A stretch of DNA of 64,000 nucleotides from Microbacterium abyssi (GCF_015277895.1 NZ_CP063815.1:2914001-2978000); one strand, 5' to 3'. Counted from the stretch's first letter, positions 16,257 through 25,284 are shown. Notes: generated from the sequence alone by a model not told the origin. Numbers and translations: made by a program.

Positions 16257-17129
16257 ATGCTCATCGGCGCGCACGGATTGGTCTTCACCGGCACCTTCGA
16301 CGAGGCGGGCCTGCGGCGCGCCATCGAGGGGACGAAGAACGCCGGCTTCGACCTCATCGAGATTCCGCTGATGGATGCAGCGGGCTTCGACTCGGACCTC
16401 GCCGGCCGGATGCTGCGCGACAACGACCTCGCGGTGACGGCATCCCTCGGGCTGACGCCCGCCACCGATCTCACCAGCGACGACCCCGCTGTCGTCGCCG
16501 CCGGTGTCTCGACGCTGGAGCGCTGCCTCGACCACGTCGCGACCATGGGCGGCGACGTGCTGTGCGGCGTCATCTACTCGGCGATGGGCAAGTACATGAC
16601 CCCGGTGAGCGCCGCAGGCGTTGCGAACAGTCGGGAGGCGATCTCCGGTCTCGCGGCGAAGGCCGCGGAGCGCGGCATCCGACTCTCGCTCGAAGTCGTC
16701 AACCGCTACGAGTCGAACGTCTTCAACACCGGACGCGGCGCTCTGGCCTTCCTCGACGACGTCGCGGAGGACGTCAGCGTTCACCTGGACACGTACCACA
16801 TGAACATCGAGGAGTCGGACTTCTTCCAGCCGGTGCACGACGTCGCGAGGGCCGGCAAGCTCGGCTATGTGCACATCGGCGACAGCCACCGCGGATACCT
16901 CGGCACCGGCACGGTCGACTTCGCGACGTTCTTCCGCGCGCTGCACGACGTCGCCTACGACGGACCGGTCGTGTTCGAGTCGTTCTCGTCTGCCGTGGTG
17001 AGCGCCGAGCTCAGCAACACGCTGGGCATCTGGCGCAACCTGTGGCAGGACTCCGACGACCTCGCCGCGCACGCCAACCGCTACATCCGCGACGCGCTGC
17101 ACGCCGTCGGGACCATCGACCTGCACTAG
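16257..17129 (+). CDS. Sugar epimerase/isomerase, D-tagatose 3-epimerase-like
   Basis: A 290-residue TIM barrel. LDTYHMNIEE is close to the metal-site motif of ketose 3-epimerases (tagatose/psicose 3-epimerases), and Glu in SLEVVNRYESN plus the following His and Glu complete a plausible Mn/Co site. It probably interconverts ketoses at C3, but other members of the AP-endonuclease-2 fold act on sugar acids. ATG 16257 has an AAGGG box; a GTG five codons earlier is a weaker choice. It is divergent from the ABC importer and ends overlapping the convergent fucose mutarotase gene by 4 bases. Confidence 0.8.
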   Translation: MLIGAHGLVFTGTFDEAGLRRAIEGTKNAGFDLIEIPLMDAAGFDSDLAGRMLRDNDLAVTASLGLTPATDLTSDDPAVVAAGVSTLERCLDHVATMGGDVLCGVIYSAMGKYMTPVSAAGVANSREAISGLAAKAAERGIRLSLEVVNRYESNVFNTGRGALAFLDDVAEDVSVHLDTYHMNIEESDFFQPVHDVARAGKLGYVHIGDSHRGYLGTGTVDFATFFRALHDVAYDGPVVFESFSSAVVSAELSNTLGIWRNLWQDSDDLAAHANRYIRDALHAVGTIDLH

Positions 17130-17545
17130 GCGGAGGCATGCCCGACGACGCCCTTGCGGAGCAGCGCGTTGCCGTACTTTCGGGTCTCGCCGGTGCGAAC
17201 CATGAGGTAGGCGTGTTTCGCCACCTCGTAGTACGCGAAGCGCTCGACGAACCTCGTGGTCTCGAGGGTCGTGCCCGCGGCATCCATCAGCTCGCGCTGG
17301 ACGTCCAGCACCTCGCCGTCAGCGGACTCCATGAGGTCGAGTCCCGGCGCGTCATCCAGCGGGACGACGGTGCGGATCGCGGCGAGCACCTCCGGCGTCG
17401 TCGTGCCGGGCAGATCGACCGCGCGCTCGCCCAGCGCCCACGCGGGAAAGTGCGCGTCGGCGATGACAACGGCATCCGAGTGGCCCATGCGGTCGAGGTG
17501 CAGCAGCAGCTCACCGGTCAGCAGCGGGTTGATTCCTTCGAGCAT
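17126..17545 (-). CDS. RbsD/FucU family mutarotase, probable L-fucose mutarotase
   Basis: A 139-residue protein with the FucU hallmark MGHSDAVVIADAHFPA, where FucU proteins normally read MGHGDEIVIADANFP. It catalyses anomer exchange of a free sugar. Position downstream of L-fuconate dehydratase and an aldo/keto reductase on the same strand points to L-fucose. The start is supported by a strong GAGGAGG box. A 61-bp inverted repeat lies between it and the aldo/keto reductase gene, which could attenuate its expression. A second, more RbsD-like paralogue is at 25285. Confidence 0.85.
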   Translation of the reverse strand: MLEGINPLLTGELLLHLDRMGHSDAVVIADAHFPAWALGERAVDLPGTTTPEVLAAIRTVVPLDDAPGLDLMESADGEVLDVQRELMDAAGTTLETTRFVERFAYYEVAKHAYLMVRTGETRKYGNALLRKGVVGHASA

Positions 17546-17569
17546 GGTTCCTCCTCGGTCGAGCGGCGT

Positions 17570-17630
17570 GTTCAGGTCGCACATTCTGCCGGTATACGCG
17601 TCTCATAACGACAACGATCGCGACCTGAAC
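17570..17630. repeat. 61-bp inverted-repeat element, copy C
   Basis: The most perfect copy: GTTCAGGTCGC at one end and its exact complement GCGACCTGAAC at the other. It sits in the gap between the aldo/keto reductase and mutarotase genes. Confidence 0.85.
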
Positions 17631-17636
17631 GCGTGG

Positions 17637-18599
17637 TCAGGTCCCAATCAGCTTCTCGGCGGCGAGTTCGGCCCAGAAATCCGCAGGAATCTCGACAGCC
17701 GCGAGTCCGGCGTTCTGCCGCACCTGCTCCGGGCGGGAGCTGCCGACCACGACCGATCGGGTGGCGGCATCCCGGAGCGGGAACTGGATCGCGGCCGCAG
17801 GCAGCGGCACGTCGTGGGCGCGGCACACGGCGACGATGCGCTGCAGCCGGTCCCAGATCTCGTCGGGCACGCCGCCGTACTCGTAGCGGCTGTCGCGGGT
17901 CGGCTCGACCTTCGCGAGCAGGCCGGAATTGAAGACGGATGCCGCGACCACACCGGTCCCGCGCTCATGGCAGACCGGCAGCACCTCTTCGGCGGCGGGC
18001 TGCTCGAGCAGCGTGTACCGGCCGGCGATCATGACCGCATCGAGGTCGGCCTCGCGCACCGACCGCGCGAGCGCCTCCGACACCATCGAGCCGACGCCGA
18101 CCGCACCGACCGCACCCTCAGCGCGCAGCCGTTCGAGCGCGGGGAACGCCTCCGCAATCGCCAGGTCGAGATCGTGGCGCTCCGGGTCGTGCAGGTAGAC
18201 GAGGTCGATCCGGTCGATCCCCAGTCGCTCGCGCGATTCGTCGAGCGAAGTTCGGATGCCGGCATCCGAGAAGTCCCACACCCGCTGCACATCGTCCGGG
18301 ACGAAGAAGTCGTTGTCGGTGTCGAGACCGCCGGCGTACGCGGTGTTCGGGCGCAGCAGCCGTCCGGCTTTCGTCGACAGGAAGTACTCCTCGCGCGGCT
18401 TGGTCTGCAGGAACGCGCCGAGCCGCCGCTCCGACAGACCCAGCCCGTAGTGCGGCGCTGTGTCGAAGTAGCGGATGCCGGCATCCCACGCGGCATTCAG
18501 CACTGCCCAGGCCTCGTCATCCGTGAGCGCTCGGAAGAGATTGCCGACGTTCGCGGCGCCGTACCCGAGCGTCGGGATCTCCAGCTCAGTCCGTGACAT
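17637..18599 (-). CDS. Aldo/keto reductase, probable L-fucose (D-threo-aldose) dehydrogenase
   Basis: A 320-residue TIM-barrel oxidoreductase. The catalytic Asp and Tyr are in [13 protein letters not shown] and Lys in LSTKAGRLL. This branch resembles D-threo-aldose 1-dehydrogenases that oxidise L-fucose to L-fuconolactone with NAD(P). Its start lies inside the 3' end of the L-fuconate dehydratase gene, so the two are co-translated. ATG 18599 is preferred; a GTG two codons upstream is possible. Function is inferred mainly from family and neighbours. Confidence 0.82.
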   Translation of the reverse strand: MSRTELEIPTLGYGAANVGNLFRALTDDEAWAVLNAAWDAGIRYFDTAPHYGLGLSERRLGAFLQTKPREEYFLSTKAGRLLRPNTAYAGGLDTDNDFFVPDDVQRVWDFSDAGIRTSLDESRERLGIDRIDLVYLHDPERHDLDLAIAEAFPALERLRAEGAVGAVGVGSMVSEALARSVREADLDAVMIAGRYTLLEQPAAEEVLPVCHERGTGVVAASVFNSGLLAKVEPTRDSRYEYGGVPDEIWDRLQRIVAVCRAHDVPLPAAAIQFPLRDAATRSVVVGSSRPEQVRQNAGLAAVEIPADFWAELAAEKLIGT

Positions 18600-19881
18600 G
18601 CGCACCCGTCCAGGCGTACTTCGCGATGCTCTCCGCCTTCATCTCCATGCTCGCACCGGCGGCGGTCGGCGCCATGTAGGAGCCGCCCCGGATGTCGGTG
18701 GGCACCACGAAGTGCTCGTGCAGGTGGTCGACGTATTCGATCAGGCGCCCCTCACGGGTTCCCGTGACGGCGACGAAGTCGAACATCGACAGGTGCTGCA
18801 CGGCCTCGCAGAGGCCGACTCCGCCGGCATGCGGGCAGACCGGCACGCCGAACTTCGCCGCGAGCAGCAGGTTTGCGATGTTCTCGTTCACGCCGGCGAC
18901 GCGCACGGCGTCGATCTGCATGACCTCGATCGCCTCCGCCTGCAGCAGCTGCTTGAAGATCATCCTGTTCTGCGCGTGCTCTCCGGTCGCGACCCGGATC
19001 GGCGCGACGCCGCGTGCGATCTCCGCGTGACCGAGGATGTCGTCCGGGCTGGTGGGCTCCTCGATCCAGGCCGGTTTGAACTCGGCGAGCGCGTTCACCC
19101 ATTCGATCGCCTCCGACACCTCCCAGCGCTGGTTCGCGTCGATCGCGATCGGGAAGTCGGGCCCGAGGACCTCGCGGGCCTTGCGGAAGCGGCGGATGTC
19201 GTCGTCGAGGTCGGCACCGACCTTGAGCTTGATCTGCGTGAAGCCGTCAGCGAGCGCCTCGCGCGCGAGGCGCTCGAGCTTCTCGTCGGAGTAGCCGAGC
19301 CAGCCGGGGCTGGTCGTGTACCCCGGGTAGCCGGTGGCCAGCAGCTCGGCCTCGCGCTCTTCGCGTCCGGCCACGCCGGCGCGGAGGATCTCCAGCGCCT
19401 CCTCGCGGGTGAGCGCGTTGGTGAGGTACCGGAAGTCGACGAGGTCGACGATCTCCTCCGGCGTCATCCTCGAGAGCAGCTGCCAGAGCGGGAGTCCCGC
19501 GCGCTTGGCCTTGATGTCCCACAACGCGTTGATCACGGCGCCGATGGCCATGTGCATGACGCCCTTCTCCGGGCCCAGCCATCGCAGCTGCGAGTCGCCG
19601 ATGATGTCGCGGAATGTGCCGCCCATGTCATCCAGCAGCGGTTCGATCTCGCGGTCGACGAGGTGACCGGCGAGCGCGTCGATCGCGGCGACCTGCACGT
19701 CGTTGCCGCGACCGATCGTGAACACGAAGGAGTGGCCGGCGATGTCGTCGGATGCGTCTGTGCGGATCACGACGTATGCCGCCGAGTAGTCCGGGTCTGG
19801 GTTCATCGCGTCGGAGCCGTCCAGGCTCAGAGACGTGGGAAAGCGGATGTCAGTCGTCTCAAGGGCGACGATGCGGCTCAC
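18586..19881 (-). CDS. L-fuconate dehydratase (enolase superfamily)
   Basis: A 431-residue enolase-superfamily protein. The N-terminal signature [18 protein letters not shown] and FTIGRGND is characteristic of L-fuconate dehydratases. The catalytic KxK is in IKLKVGAD, a metal ligand in AIDANQRW, and the second base region in [13 protein letters not shown]. It converts L-fuconate to 2-keto-3-deoxy-L-fuconate. GTG 19881 is chosen because of a GGAGAGGA box and because the fold starts there. Transcribed from a promoter facing that of the FAH gene. Confidence 0.92.
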   Translation of the reverse strand: MSRIVALETTDIRFPTSLSLDGSDAMNPDPDYSAAYVVIRTDASDDIAGHSFVFTIGRGNDVQVAAIDALAGHLVDREIEPLLDDMGGTFRDIIGDSQLRWLGPEKGVMHMAIGAVINALWDIKAKRAGLPLWQLLSRMTPEEIVDLVDFRYLTNALTREEALEILRAGVAGREEREAELLATGYPGYTTSPGWLGYSDEKLERLAREALADGFTQIKLKVGADLDDDIRRFRKAREVLGPDFPIAIDANQRWEVSEAIEWVNALAEFKPAWIEEPTSPDDILGHAEIARGVAPIRVATGEHAQNRMIFKQLLQAEAIEVMQIDAVRVAGVNENIANLLLAAKFGVPVCPHAGGVGLCEAVQHLSMFDFVAVTGTREGRLIEYVDHLHEHFVVPTDIRGGSYMAPTAAGASMEMKAESIAKYAWTGAHVTD

Positions 19882-19925
19882 AGCGGTCCTCTCCTGCGTG
19901 CAGCGAATCAATCTGCACGGATCCC

Positions 19926-19959
19926 TTGGAGTGTAAACATCGGATGTCTATACTGTCAA
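19926..19959. promoter_or_regulatory. Face-to-face fucose promoters sharing one operator
   Basis: Plus strand: -35 TTGGAG (19926-19931), 17-base spacer, -10 TATACT (19949-19954) toward the FAH gene. Minus strand: -35 TTGACA (complement of 19954-19959), 18-base spacer, -10 TACACT (complement of 19930-19935) toward the dehydratase. The palindrome ACATCGGATGT (19937-19947) sits in both spacers. Confidence 0.75.
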
Positions 19960-20005
19960 TCAGACATGCCGCCTGATGGCGGCTCCCCAACGAGGTAGGA
20001 GAACC

Positions 20006-20866
20006 ATGAAGTTCGCGCGGCTTGGCGCCCCTGGATCCGAGATTCCCGTCCTGATCGACGGCGACCGACACCTCGACCTCCGGCCTGTGACATCCGATGT
20101 CAACGGAGACTTCCTCGCCGGCGACTTCCGCACTCGCGTGGCCGAGGCGCTGGCAGCCGGAGAGCTTCCCGAACTCGAGAACGCTGCGGATCTGCGCATC
20201 GGCGCCCCGATCGCCCGGCCGAGCGCGGTGATCTGCATCGGCATGAACTACGCCGCGCACGCGGCGGAATCGGGTTCCGAGCCGCCGAAGATCCCGATCA
20301 TCTTCCTGAAGACGCCGAACACCGTGGTCGGCCCGAATGACACCGTGACGATCCCCCGAGGCAGCGAGAAGACCGACTGGGAGGTCGAGCTCGGCATCGT
20401 CATCGGCGCCCGCGTCGCCTACCTCGACTCGCCGGACGAAGCCGACTCGCACATCGCCGGCTACGTCACCGCGAACGACGTCTCCGAGCGCGACTTCCAG
20501 ATGGCGGTCTCGGGCGGACAGTGGTCGAAGGGCAAGATCGCGGCGGGCTTCAACCCGACGGGCCCTTGGCTCGTCACCCCGGACGAGGTCGACGCCGGAG
20601 CCCTCAACCTGCGGAGTTTCGTGAACGGCGAGCCCCGTCAGGACTCGAACACCTCGGACATGATCTTCGACGTGCGCACCATCGTGCACCACCTGTCGCA
20701 GTACGTGACTCTCGAGCCCGGCGACCTCATCCTCACCGGCACCCCGCAGGGCGTGGCGCTGTCGGGCAAGTACCCGTATCTCACCGATGGTGACGTCGTC
20801 GACATCGAGATCGACGGGCTCGGACACCAGCGCCAGAAGTTCGTCGCGTGGGAGTCGGCGAAGTGA
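20006..20866 (+). CDS. Fumarylacetoacetate hydrolase-family protein, probable 2,4-diketo-3-deoxy-L-fuconate hydrolase
   Basis: A 286-residue FAH-fold hydrolase. Signatures: MNYAAHAAESG, metal-site EKTDWEVELGIVIG, TANDVSERDFQ and GDLILTGTPQGVALSG. In oxidative L-fucose pathways this family splits 2,4-diketo-3-deoxy-L-fuconate into pyruvate and lactate, which fits the neighbours. ATG 20006 has a GTAGGAGA box. The end overlaps the SDR start (GTGA). Other FAH proteins are isomerases or decarboxylases, so the assignment rests on context. Confidence 0.85.
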   Translation: MKFARLGAPGSEIPVLIDGDRHLDLRPVTSDVNGDFLAGDFRTRVAEALAAGELPELENAADLRIGAPIARPSAVICIGMNYAAHAAESGSEPPKIPIIFLKTPNTVVGPNDTVTIPRGSEKTDWEVELGIVIGARVAYLDSPDEADSHIAGYVTANDVSERDFQMAVSGGQWSKGKIAAGFNPTGPWLVTPDEVDAGALNLRSFVNGEPRQDSNTSDMIFDVRTIVHHLSQYVTLEPGDLILTGTPQGVALSGKYPYLTDGDVVDIEIDGLGHQRQKFVAWESAK

Positions 20867-21615
20867 GTGCACAGCTGGAAGGTCTCGTCGCGATCGTCAC
20901 CGGCGGCGCATCCGGCATCGGTGCGGCCATCGCCGCACGGCTGCACGCCGACGGCGCGCAGATCGCCGTGCTCGACCGCGACACGTCCGGCGCCGACGAG
21001 CGCTTCGCCGCGTTCACGGCCGACGTCTCGGATCGCGCGAGCGTGGATGCCGCGGTCGCGGCGGTCGCGGAGAGGTTCGGCCGCATCGACATCGTCGTGA
21101 ACAACGCAGGCATCGGCGCGGTCGGCGACATCAGCGTGAACGACGACGACGAGTGGGCCCGTGTGCTGTCCGTGAACGTAACCGGCATCGCGCGCGTGAC
21201 TTCGGCCGCCCTGCCGTGGCTGCGCCGGTCGACTGCGGCGGCGGTGTGCAACACGGCATCCATCGCGTCGACGACGGGACTGCCGCAGCGCGCCCTGTAC
21301 AGCGCGTCGAAGGGCGCCGTCTCTGCGCTCACCCGCGCGATGGCGGCGGACCATCTGCGCGAGGGCATCCGCGTGAACGCCGTGAACCCGGGCACTGCCG
21401 ACACTCCGTGGGTCGGGCGTCTGCTCGGTCAGGCGGCCGATCCCGACGCGGAGCGCACGGCCCTCGAGGCCCGGCAGCCGCACGGCCGGCTGGTCAGCCC
21501 AGACGAGGTCGCGGCTGCCGTCGCGTATCTGGTGAGTCCCGCTGCCGGATCGACGACCGGCACGTTCATCGAGGTCGACGGAGGCATGGCGCAGCTGCGC
21601 CTGCGCGCGGAGTAG
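20863..21615 (+). CDS. SDR oxidoreductase, probable 2-keto-3-deoxy-L-fuconate dehydrogenase
   Basis: A classical short-chain dehydrogenase of 250 residues: cofactor motif TGGASGIG, NNAG, catalytic Ser in TASIAS and YSASK, ending with FIEVDGGMAQLRL. It would oxidise C4 of 2-keto-3-deoxy-L-fuconate with NAD, feeding the FAH hydrolase whose gene it overlaps by 4 bases. GTG 20863 is used because of that overlap and because the fold starts a few residues later. It is followed by a large dispersed repeat. Confidence 0.85.
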   Translation: MSAQLEGLVAIVTGGASGIGAAIAARLHADGAQIAVLDRDTSGADERFAAFTADVSDRASVDAAVAAVAERFGRIDIVVNNAGIGAVGDISVNDDDEWARVLSVNVTGIARVTSAALPWLRRSTAAAVCNTASIASTTGLPQRALYSASKGAVSALTRAMAADHLREGIRVNAVNPGTADTPWVGRLLGQAADPDAERTALEARQPHGRLVSPDEVAAAVAYLVSPAAGSTTGTFIEVDGGMAQLRLRAE

Positions 21616-21637
21616 CCCCCGGGCGCAGGAACTCTCC

Positions 21638-21828
21638 GGTCGTTGAGCGGAGTCACCGGGATGCTGTCCCACGCGGGTCGTTGAGCGGAGTCGCGCAGCG
21701 ACGCAGACGAAACGGGCTGAGCGAGGAGCCGGAGGCGACGAGTCGAAGCCTGGACCTCTGTCGTGGCTTCGACTCGCTTGCGCTCGCTCACGCCGTTTCG
21801 ACTCGCTGACGCTCGCTCAACGACCCAC
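21638..21828. repeat. Large dispersed inverted repeat (TTTCGTCTCGCT family), copy 2
   Basis: Contains GGTCGTTGAGCGGAGTC twice, then GACGAAACGGGCTGAGCG, then the inverted CTTCGACTCGC, CCGTTTCGACTCGC and GCTCAACGACCCA. It fills the gap between the convergent SDR and lactonase genes; about 65 further bases up to 21895 show nothing recognisable. Confidence 0.8.
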
Positions 21829-21895
21829 GGGGAGGCTGCAACGTCCGCGGGGATACGCGACTCGGATCAGCCCGCGCGCGCTTCACCCATGGTCG

Positions 21896-22771
21896 CTACG
21901 CGAGTCCGTAGAAGCGCGCGGCGTTGTCCCACATGATCGCGTCGACGGCGAGATCGCGGGATGCCGCCCAGGACGCGACCGCGTCCGCCCACGCGCCGAT
22001 CACATCAGGGTCGATGACTGCGCCGCGCGGGGAGGAGGTGACCGCTGAGACCGGCCAGTCGCTGCCGAACATCAGCCGATCCTCGCCGAACGCCGACAGC
22101 GCGACATCGAAGAACGGCTCCAGCTGGACGGGGCTCCAGTCACCGCCCGCCTCGGCCGGCAGGCCGGACAGTTTGCAGAACACCTGTTCGTGCGCGGCAA
22201 CAGCGCGCAGAGCATCCGCCCATTCCGCAGACGGTGCGACCGGCGACCCCGCGGTCCCGACCTCGGGCTTTCCCAGGTGGTCGAGCACCATCCGCAGCCG
22301 CGGGAGATCGGCGGCGAGCGCGGCGACGTCGCGCAGCTGGGTCACGCCGCGCACACATGCATCGAAGGTCAGGTCTCGCTCCGCGAGCATCTGAGCGCCG
22401 GCGCGGAAAGCCTCGTCCCCGGCGAACCCGTCCGCCTCGCCCTGCAGCAGATGCCGGACGCCGACGACAAGCGGATGCTGCGCGACAGCATCCAGGTCTC
22501 GTTCCGTCTCAGCGCCGCGATCGAGCCGGACACCTGCGACGATGCCCTCGACGCCCGTGGTCGCGGCGATCGAGGCGACCCACTCGACCTCGTCGAAGAA
22601 CTGCTCGGGCGCGCAATCGGCCTGCACGAAGACCGCCGCGTGCTCGTCTTCCGGCCTTCGCGCCGCCGCCACCTCCTCCGCGGCGAAGCGCGCGAGCAAC
22701 GGTCCCTCCAGCCAGTCGTACGCCAGTCGGGACGGGTTCCACAGGTGCAGGTGTGAATCAAGAACACGCAT
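21896..22771 (-). CDS. Amidohydrolase, probable L-fucono-1,5-lactonase
   Basis: A 291-residue TIM-barrel amidohydrolase of the COG3618 type. It opens with MRVLDSHLHLW (metal-binding HxH), has VLDHLGKPEV in the middle and ends with MFGSDWPVSA holding the conserved Asp. Family members open sugar lactones such as L-fuconolactone and L-rhamnonolactone. It is adjacent to and divergent from the FadR-type regulator. ATG 22771 is chosen because the conserved core starts at that Met. Confidence 0.85.
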   Translation of the reverse strand: MRVLDSHLHLWNPSRLAYDWLEGPLLARFAAEEVAAARRPEDEHAAVFVQADCAPEQFFDEVEWVASIAATTGVEGIVAGVRLDRGAETERDLDAVAQHPLVVGVRHLLQGEADGFAGDEAFRAGAQMLAERDLTFDACVRGVTQLRDVAALAADLPRLRMVLDHLGKPEVGTAGSPVAPSAEWADALRAVAAHEQVFCKLSGLPAEAGGDWSPVQLEPFFDVALSAFGEDRLMFGSDWPVSAVTSSPRGAVIDPDVIGAWADAVASWAASRDLAVDAIMWDNAARFYGLA

Positions 22772-22788
22772 ACGACCATCCTGCCGCA

Positions 22789-22811
22789 GACATCCGACCA
22801 ATGGCTAGAAT
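22789..22811 (+). promoter_or_regulatory. fadR-type gene promoter with operator half-site
   Basis: GACATCCGACCA (22789-22800) shares ACATCCGA with the fucose operator. TAGAAT at 22806-22811 is a good -10, seven bases before ATG 22819. No clear -35 is seen. Confidence 0.55.
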
Positions 22812-22818
22812 GACGGTC

Positions 22819-23496
22819 ATGGCTGTCACCGATGAGGCGATCGAGAAGATCAAGGCGATGATCGTGTCCGGAGAGCTCTCCCCCGGCGACCGCCTGCCGC
22901 CCGAGAAGGAGCTCGCCGAGCGGCTCGGACTCTCGCGCAATTCGATGCGCGAGGCGGTGAAGGCCCTCGAGGTCATCCGAGTGCTCGATGTGCGCCGCGG
23001 CGACGGCACGTACGTCACCAGCCTCGAGCCTCACCTGCTGCTCGAGGCGATCTCCTTCGTCGCCGACATGCACGACGACGACTCTCTCCTCGAGATCTTC
23101 GCCGTGCGGCGGATGCTGGAGTCCCAGGCCACCGGACTCGCTGCGACGCTGGGCACCGATGACGCCGTCGCCGCGCTCCACGCCGAGATCTCGTCCCTCG
23201 ACGCCGACGTTACGATCGACGATCTCGTCGATCACGACATCCGCTTCCACCGTGAGATCGTGCGGATGGCCGGCAACACCTACCTCGCGAGCCTGATCGA
23301 GAGCCTCAGCGGCCAGACGGTGCGGGCCAGGGTGTGGCGTGGACTCACCGAGCAGGGCGCGGTCGAGCGGACGCTGTCCGAGCACCGTGCGATCGCCGAC
23401 GCGATCGCACAGCACGATCCGAACCTGGCCACATCGCTCGCCACCGCGCACATCGCCGGCGTCGAGCGCTGGCTGCGTCAGGCCGCGACTGCCTGA
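22819..23496 (+). CDS. FadR/GntR-type regulator of the L-fucose genes
   Basis: A 225-residue FCD-class GntR protein: winged helix at residues 5-75 (ELAERLGLSRNSMREAVKAL, DGTYVTS) and an FCD domain with helical metal/ligand-site residues (DHDIRFHREIV, SEHRAIADAI). ATG 22819 is chosen because TAGAAT lies seven bases upstream and there is no Shine-Dalgarno, which suggests a leaderless mRNA; ATGs at 22801 and 22810 are alternatives. Its place at the edge of the fucose genes and the shared ACATCCGA sequence suggest it represses them and itself. Confidence 0.85.
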   Translation: MAVTDEAIEKIKAMIVSGELSPGDRLPPEKELAERLGLSRNSMREAVKALEVIRVLDVRRGDGTYVTSLEPHLLLEAISFVADMHDDDSLLEIFAVRRMLESQATGLAATLGTDDAVAALHAEISSLDADVTIDDLVDHDIRFHREIVRMAGNTYLASLIESLSGQTVRARVWRGLTEQGAVERTLSEHRAIADAIAQHDPNLATSLATAHIAGVERWLRQAATA

Positions 23497-23519
23497 TCCG
23501 TGCTCGCGCTGCCGCCCGT

Positions 23520-24188
23520 CTACGCGCCGATGCGGCCCATCGCGGCCTCGAACTCCGCTGCCGAGCGGTCGCTGACCTCGTGGAACAGCAGTTCGTCGAG
23601 CACGTCCGGCGCGGCCGTGAAGTACGGCACGCCCGCCAGTCGCAGCGAGACGATGTCCTCCGCAGAGCGGAGGCTCGCAGCGAGCACGTTCGTCTCGCTG
23701 CCCGCACAGACCTCCTGCATCCTGGCGATCAGCGTGTCGCCGTCGACGCCCGCGTCGCGCAACCGGCCGAGGTACGGCGCGATGTACCGCGCGCCGATGC
23801 TCGCGGCGGCGAGCGCCTGACCGACCGAGTACACGGCCGTCACGAGAACGCTCACCCCGTCGGAGACGAGGGCGGATGCCGCGGCGAACCCCTCGGCCGT
23901 GGCGGGGACCTTAACGGCCACCCGGTCGCCGAGCGTGCGGATGGGCTCCGCATTGGCCAGCAGCTCCCGGCGCGACGCGCCCCAGGTCTGGAAGAAGATC
24001 TCCCGCGCGCCCTCGTCCTTCCAGCGGGCGTAGAGGTCAGGGATCTCGTCGGCACTGCGCCCGCCCCGCTCGAGGATCGTGGGGTTGGTCGTCACGCCGT
24101 GCACGACACCGGCGCGCAGCAGCCGGGAGACCCGATCGAGGTCGGCGCTGTCGACGTACAGGCGCGGAGCGGAGGCGGCAGCAGACAT
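23520..24188 (-). CDS. Transaldolase / fructose-6-phosphate aldolase-like protein
   Basis: A 222-residue class I aldolase of the small transaldolase (TalC/MipB) type. The Schiff-base Lys is in VAVKVPAT, and VTTNPTILERGG is the conserved phosphate-side motif. Its length matches F6P aldolase-like proteins rather than the 320-370 residue pentose-phosphate transaldolases. ATG 24188 has a GAGGAG box. It is divergent from ribokinase across two operator-like boxes, so it probably belongs to a sugar catabolic module rather than central metabolism. Confidence 0.85.
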   Translation of the reverse strand: MSAAASAPRLYVDSADLDRVSRLLRAGVVHGVTTNPTILERGGRSADEIPDLYARWKDEGAREIFFQTWGASRRELLANAEPIRTLGDRVAVKVPATAEGFAAASALVSDGVSVLVTAVYSVGQALAAASIGARYIAPYLGRLRDAGVDGDTLIARMQEVCAGSETNVLAASLRSAEDIVSLRLAGVPYFTAAPDVLDELLFHEVSDRSAAEFEAAMGRIGA

Positions 24189-24223
24189 GGGAGTGCTCCT
24201 CGGGAACAAGAGGGGAGACGCAA

Positions 24224-24264
24224 CCTGTCGTTACAGGTGCGGATTCGGCTAATGTAATGACAGG
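24224..24264. promoter_or_regulatory. Two CTTGTNATTACAGG-like operators between transaldolase and ribokinase
   Basis: CCTGTCGTTACAGG (24224-24237) is nearly palindromic. AATGTAATGACAGG (24251-24264) reads CCTGTCATTACATT on the other strand. They lie 27 bases apart in the divergent promoter region. Confidence 0.6.
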
Positions 24265-24288
24265 AACCGGCGAAGTCAAAGGAGCCCC

Positions 24289-25272
24289 ATGCCCGCCTCC
24301 CCCACCGAAGGACGCACCGGCGTCGTCATCGTCGGAAGCGTCACGGCGGATGTGACGACCTTCTCCCAGCGCCTCCCCGCCAGGGGCGAGACCATCCTCG
24401 GCGATCAGTTCACGCTGTTCCTCGGCGGCAAGGGCGCGAACCAGGCGGTCGCTGCCGGACGCGCCGGCGCCCGCACCAGCTTCGTCGGCTGCGTCGGCGA
24501 CGACCTGTTCCACGACCTCATCGTCGACGGCCTGACGGATGCCGGCGTGGACCTCGCGCACCTGCGCACCGTCCCCGGCCCGACCGGCATCGCCCACATC
24601 CGGGTGGATGCCTCGGCGCAGAACGACATCGTCATGGTTCCGCTCGCGAACGCCGAGCTCAGCACTGCGCAGATCGACGCGGCGCTGGACGACCTCGCCA
24701 GCACGGCATCCGTTCTGCTGACCCAGCTCGAGACGCCGTCGGCTCTCACCACGCACATCACGTCGCGCGGACAGGAACTCGGCTTCACCGTCATCCTCGA
24801 CCCGGCCCCCGCCGCTCCCCTGCCCGCCGACGTGTGGGGCAGCATCGACATCGTCACGCCGAACGAGACGGAGGCCTCGGTGCTCAGCGGCATCGAGGTG
24901 ACGGATGCCGCAAGCGCCGAACAGGCCGGACGCTGGTTCCTCGACCAGGGCGTCGGCGCCGCCGTCATCACCCTCGCCGCGCAGGGCTCCTGCGTCGTGA
25001 CGCCGGAGGGCAGCACCATCGTCACGCCGATGCCTGTGGAGGCCGTCGACACCACCGCCGCAGGCGACGCGTACGCCGGGTACCTCGGCGCCGCGCTCGC
25101 GAACGGTGCGACGCTGACCGATGCCGTCCGCGTGGCCACCGCCGCCGGGGCCCTCACCGTCACGAAGCACGGTGCCTCTCCGAGCCTTCCCGTCCGCGCC
25201 GATGTCGACGCCTTCCTCGCCCAGCGCGGCGACGGCACCCTGCATAACGACAGCGCCGCGCGCGCATCCTGA
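24289..25272 (+). CDS. rbsK: Ribokinase (PfkB family)
   Basis: A 327-residue PfkB kinase. GGKGANQAVAAGRAG near the N terminus and the catalytic DTTAAGDAYAGYL near the C terminus (Asp base; AAGD anion hole as in known ribokinases) are clear. It phosphorylates ribose or a related sugar at the 5-hydroxyl with ATP. ATG 24289 has a GGAG box. It is followed 12 bases later by rbsD and then the GntR gene, forming one operon. The exact sugar is uncertain since the ABC importer is 8 kb away. Confidence 0.83.
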   Translation: MPASPTEGRTGVVIVGSVTADVTTFSQRLPARGETILGDQFTLFLGGKGANQAVAAGRAGARTSFVGCVGDDLFHDLIVDGLTDAGVDLAHLRTVPGPTGIAHIRVDASAQNDIVMVPLANAELSTAQIDAALDDLASTASVLLTQLETPSALTTHITSRGQELGFTVILDPAPAAPLPADVWGSIDIVTPNETEASVLSGIEVTDAASAEQAGRWFLDQGVGAAVITLAAQGSCVVTPEGSTIVTPMPVEAVDTTAAGDAYAGYLGAALANGATLTDAVRVATAAGALTVTKHGASPSLPVRADVDAFLAQRGDGTLHNDSAARAS

Positions 25273-25284
25273 TCAGGAGCCACC

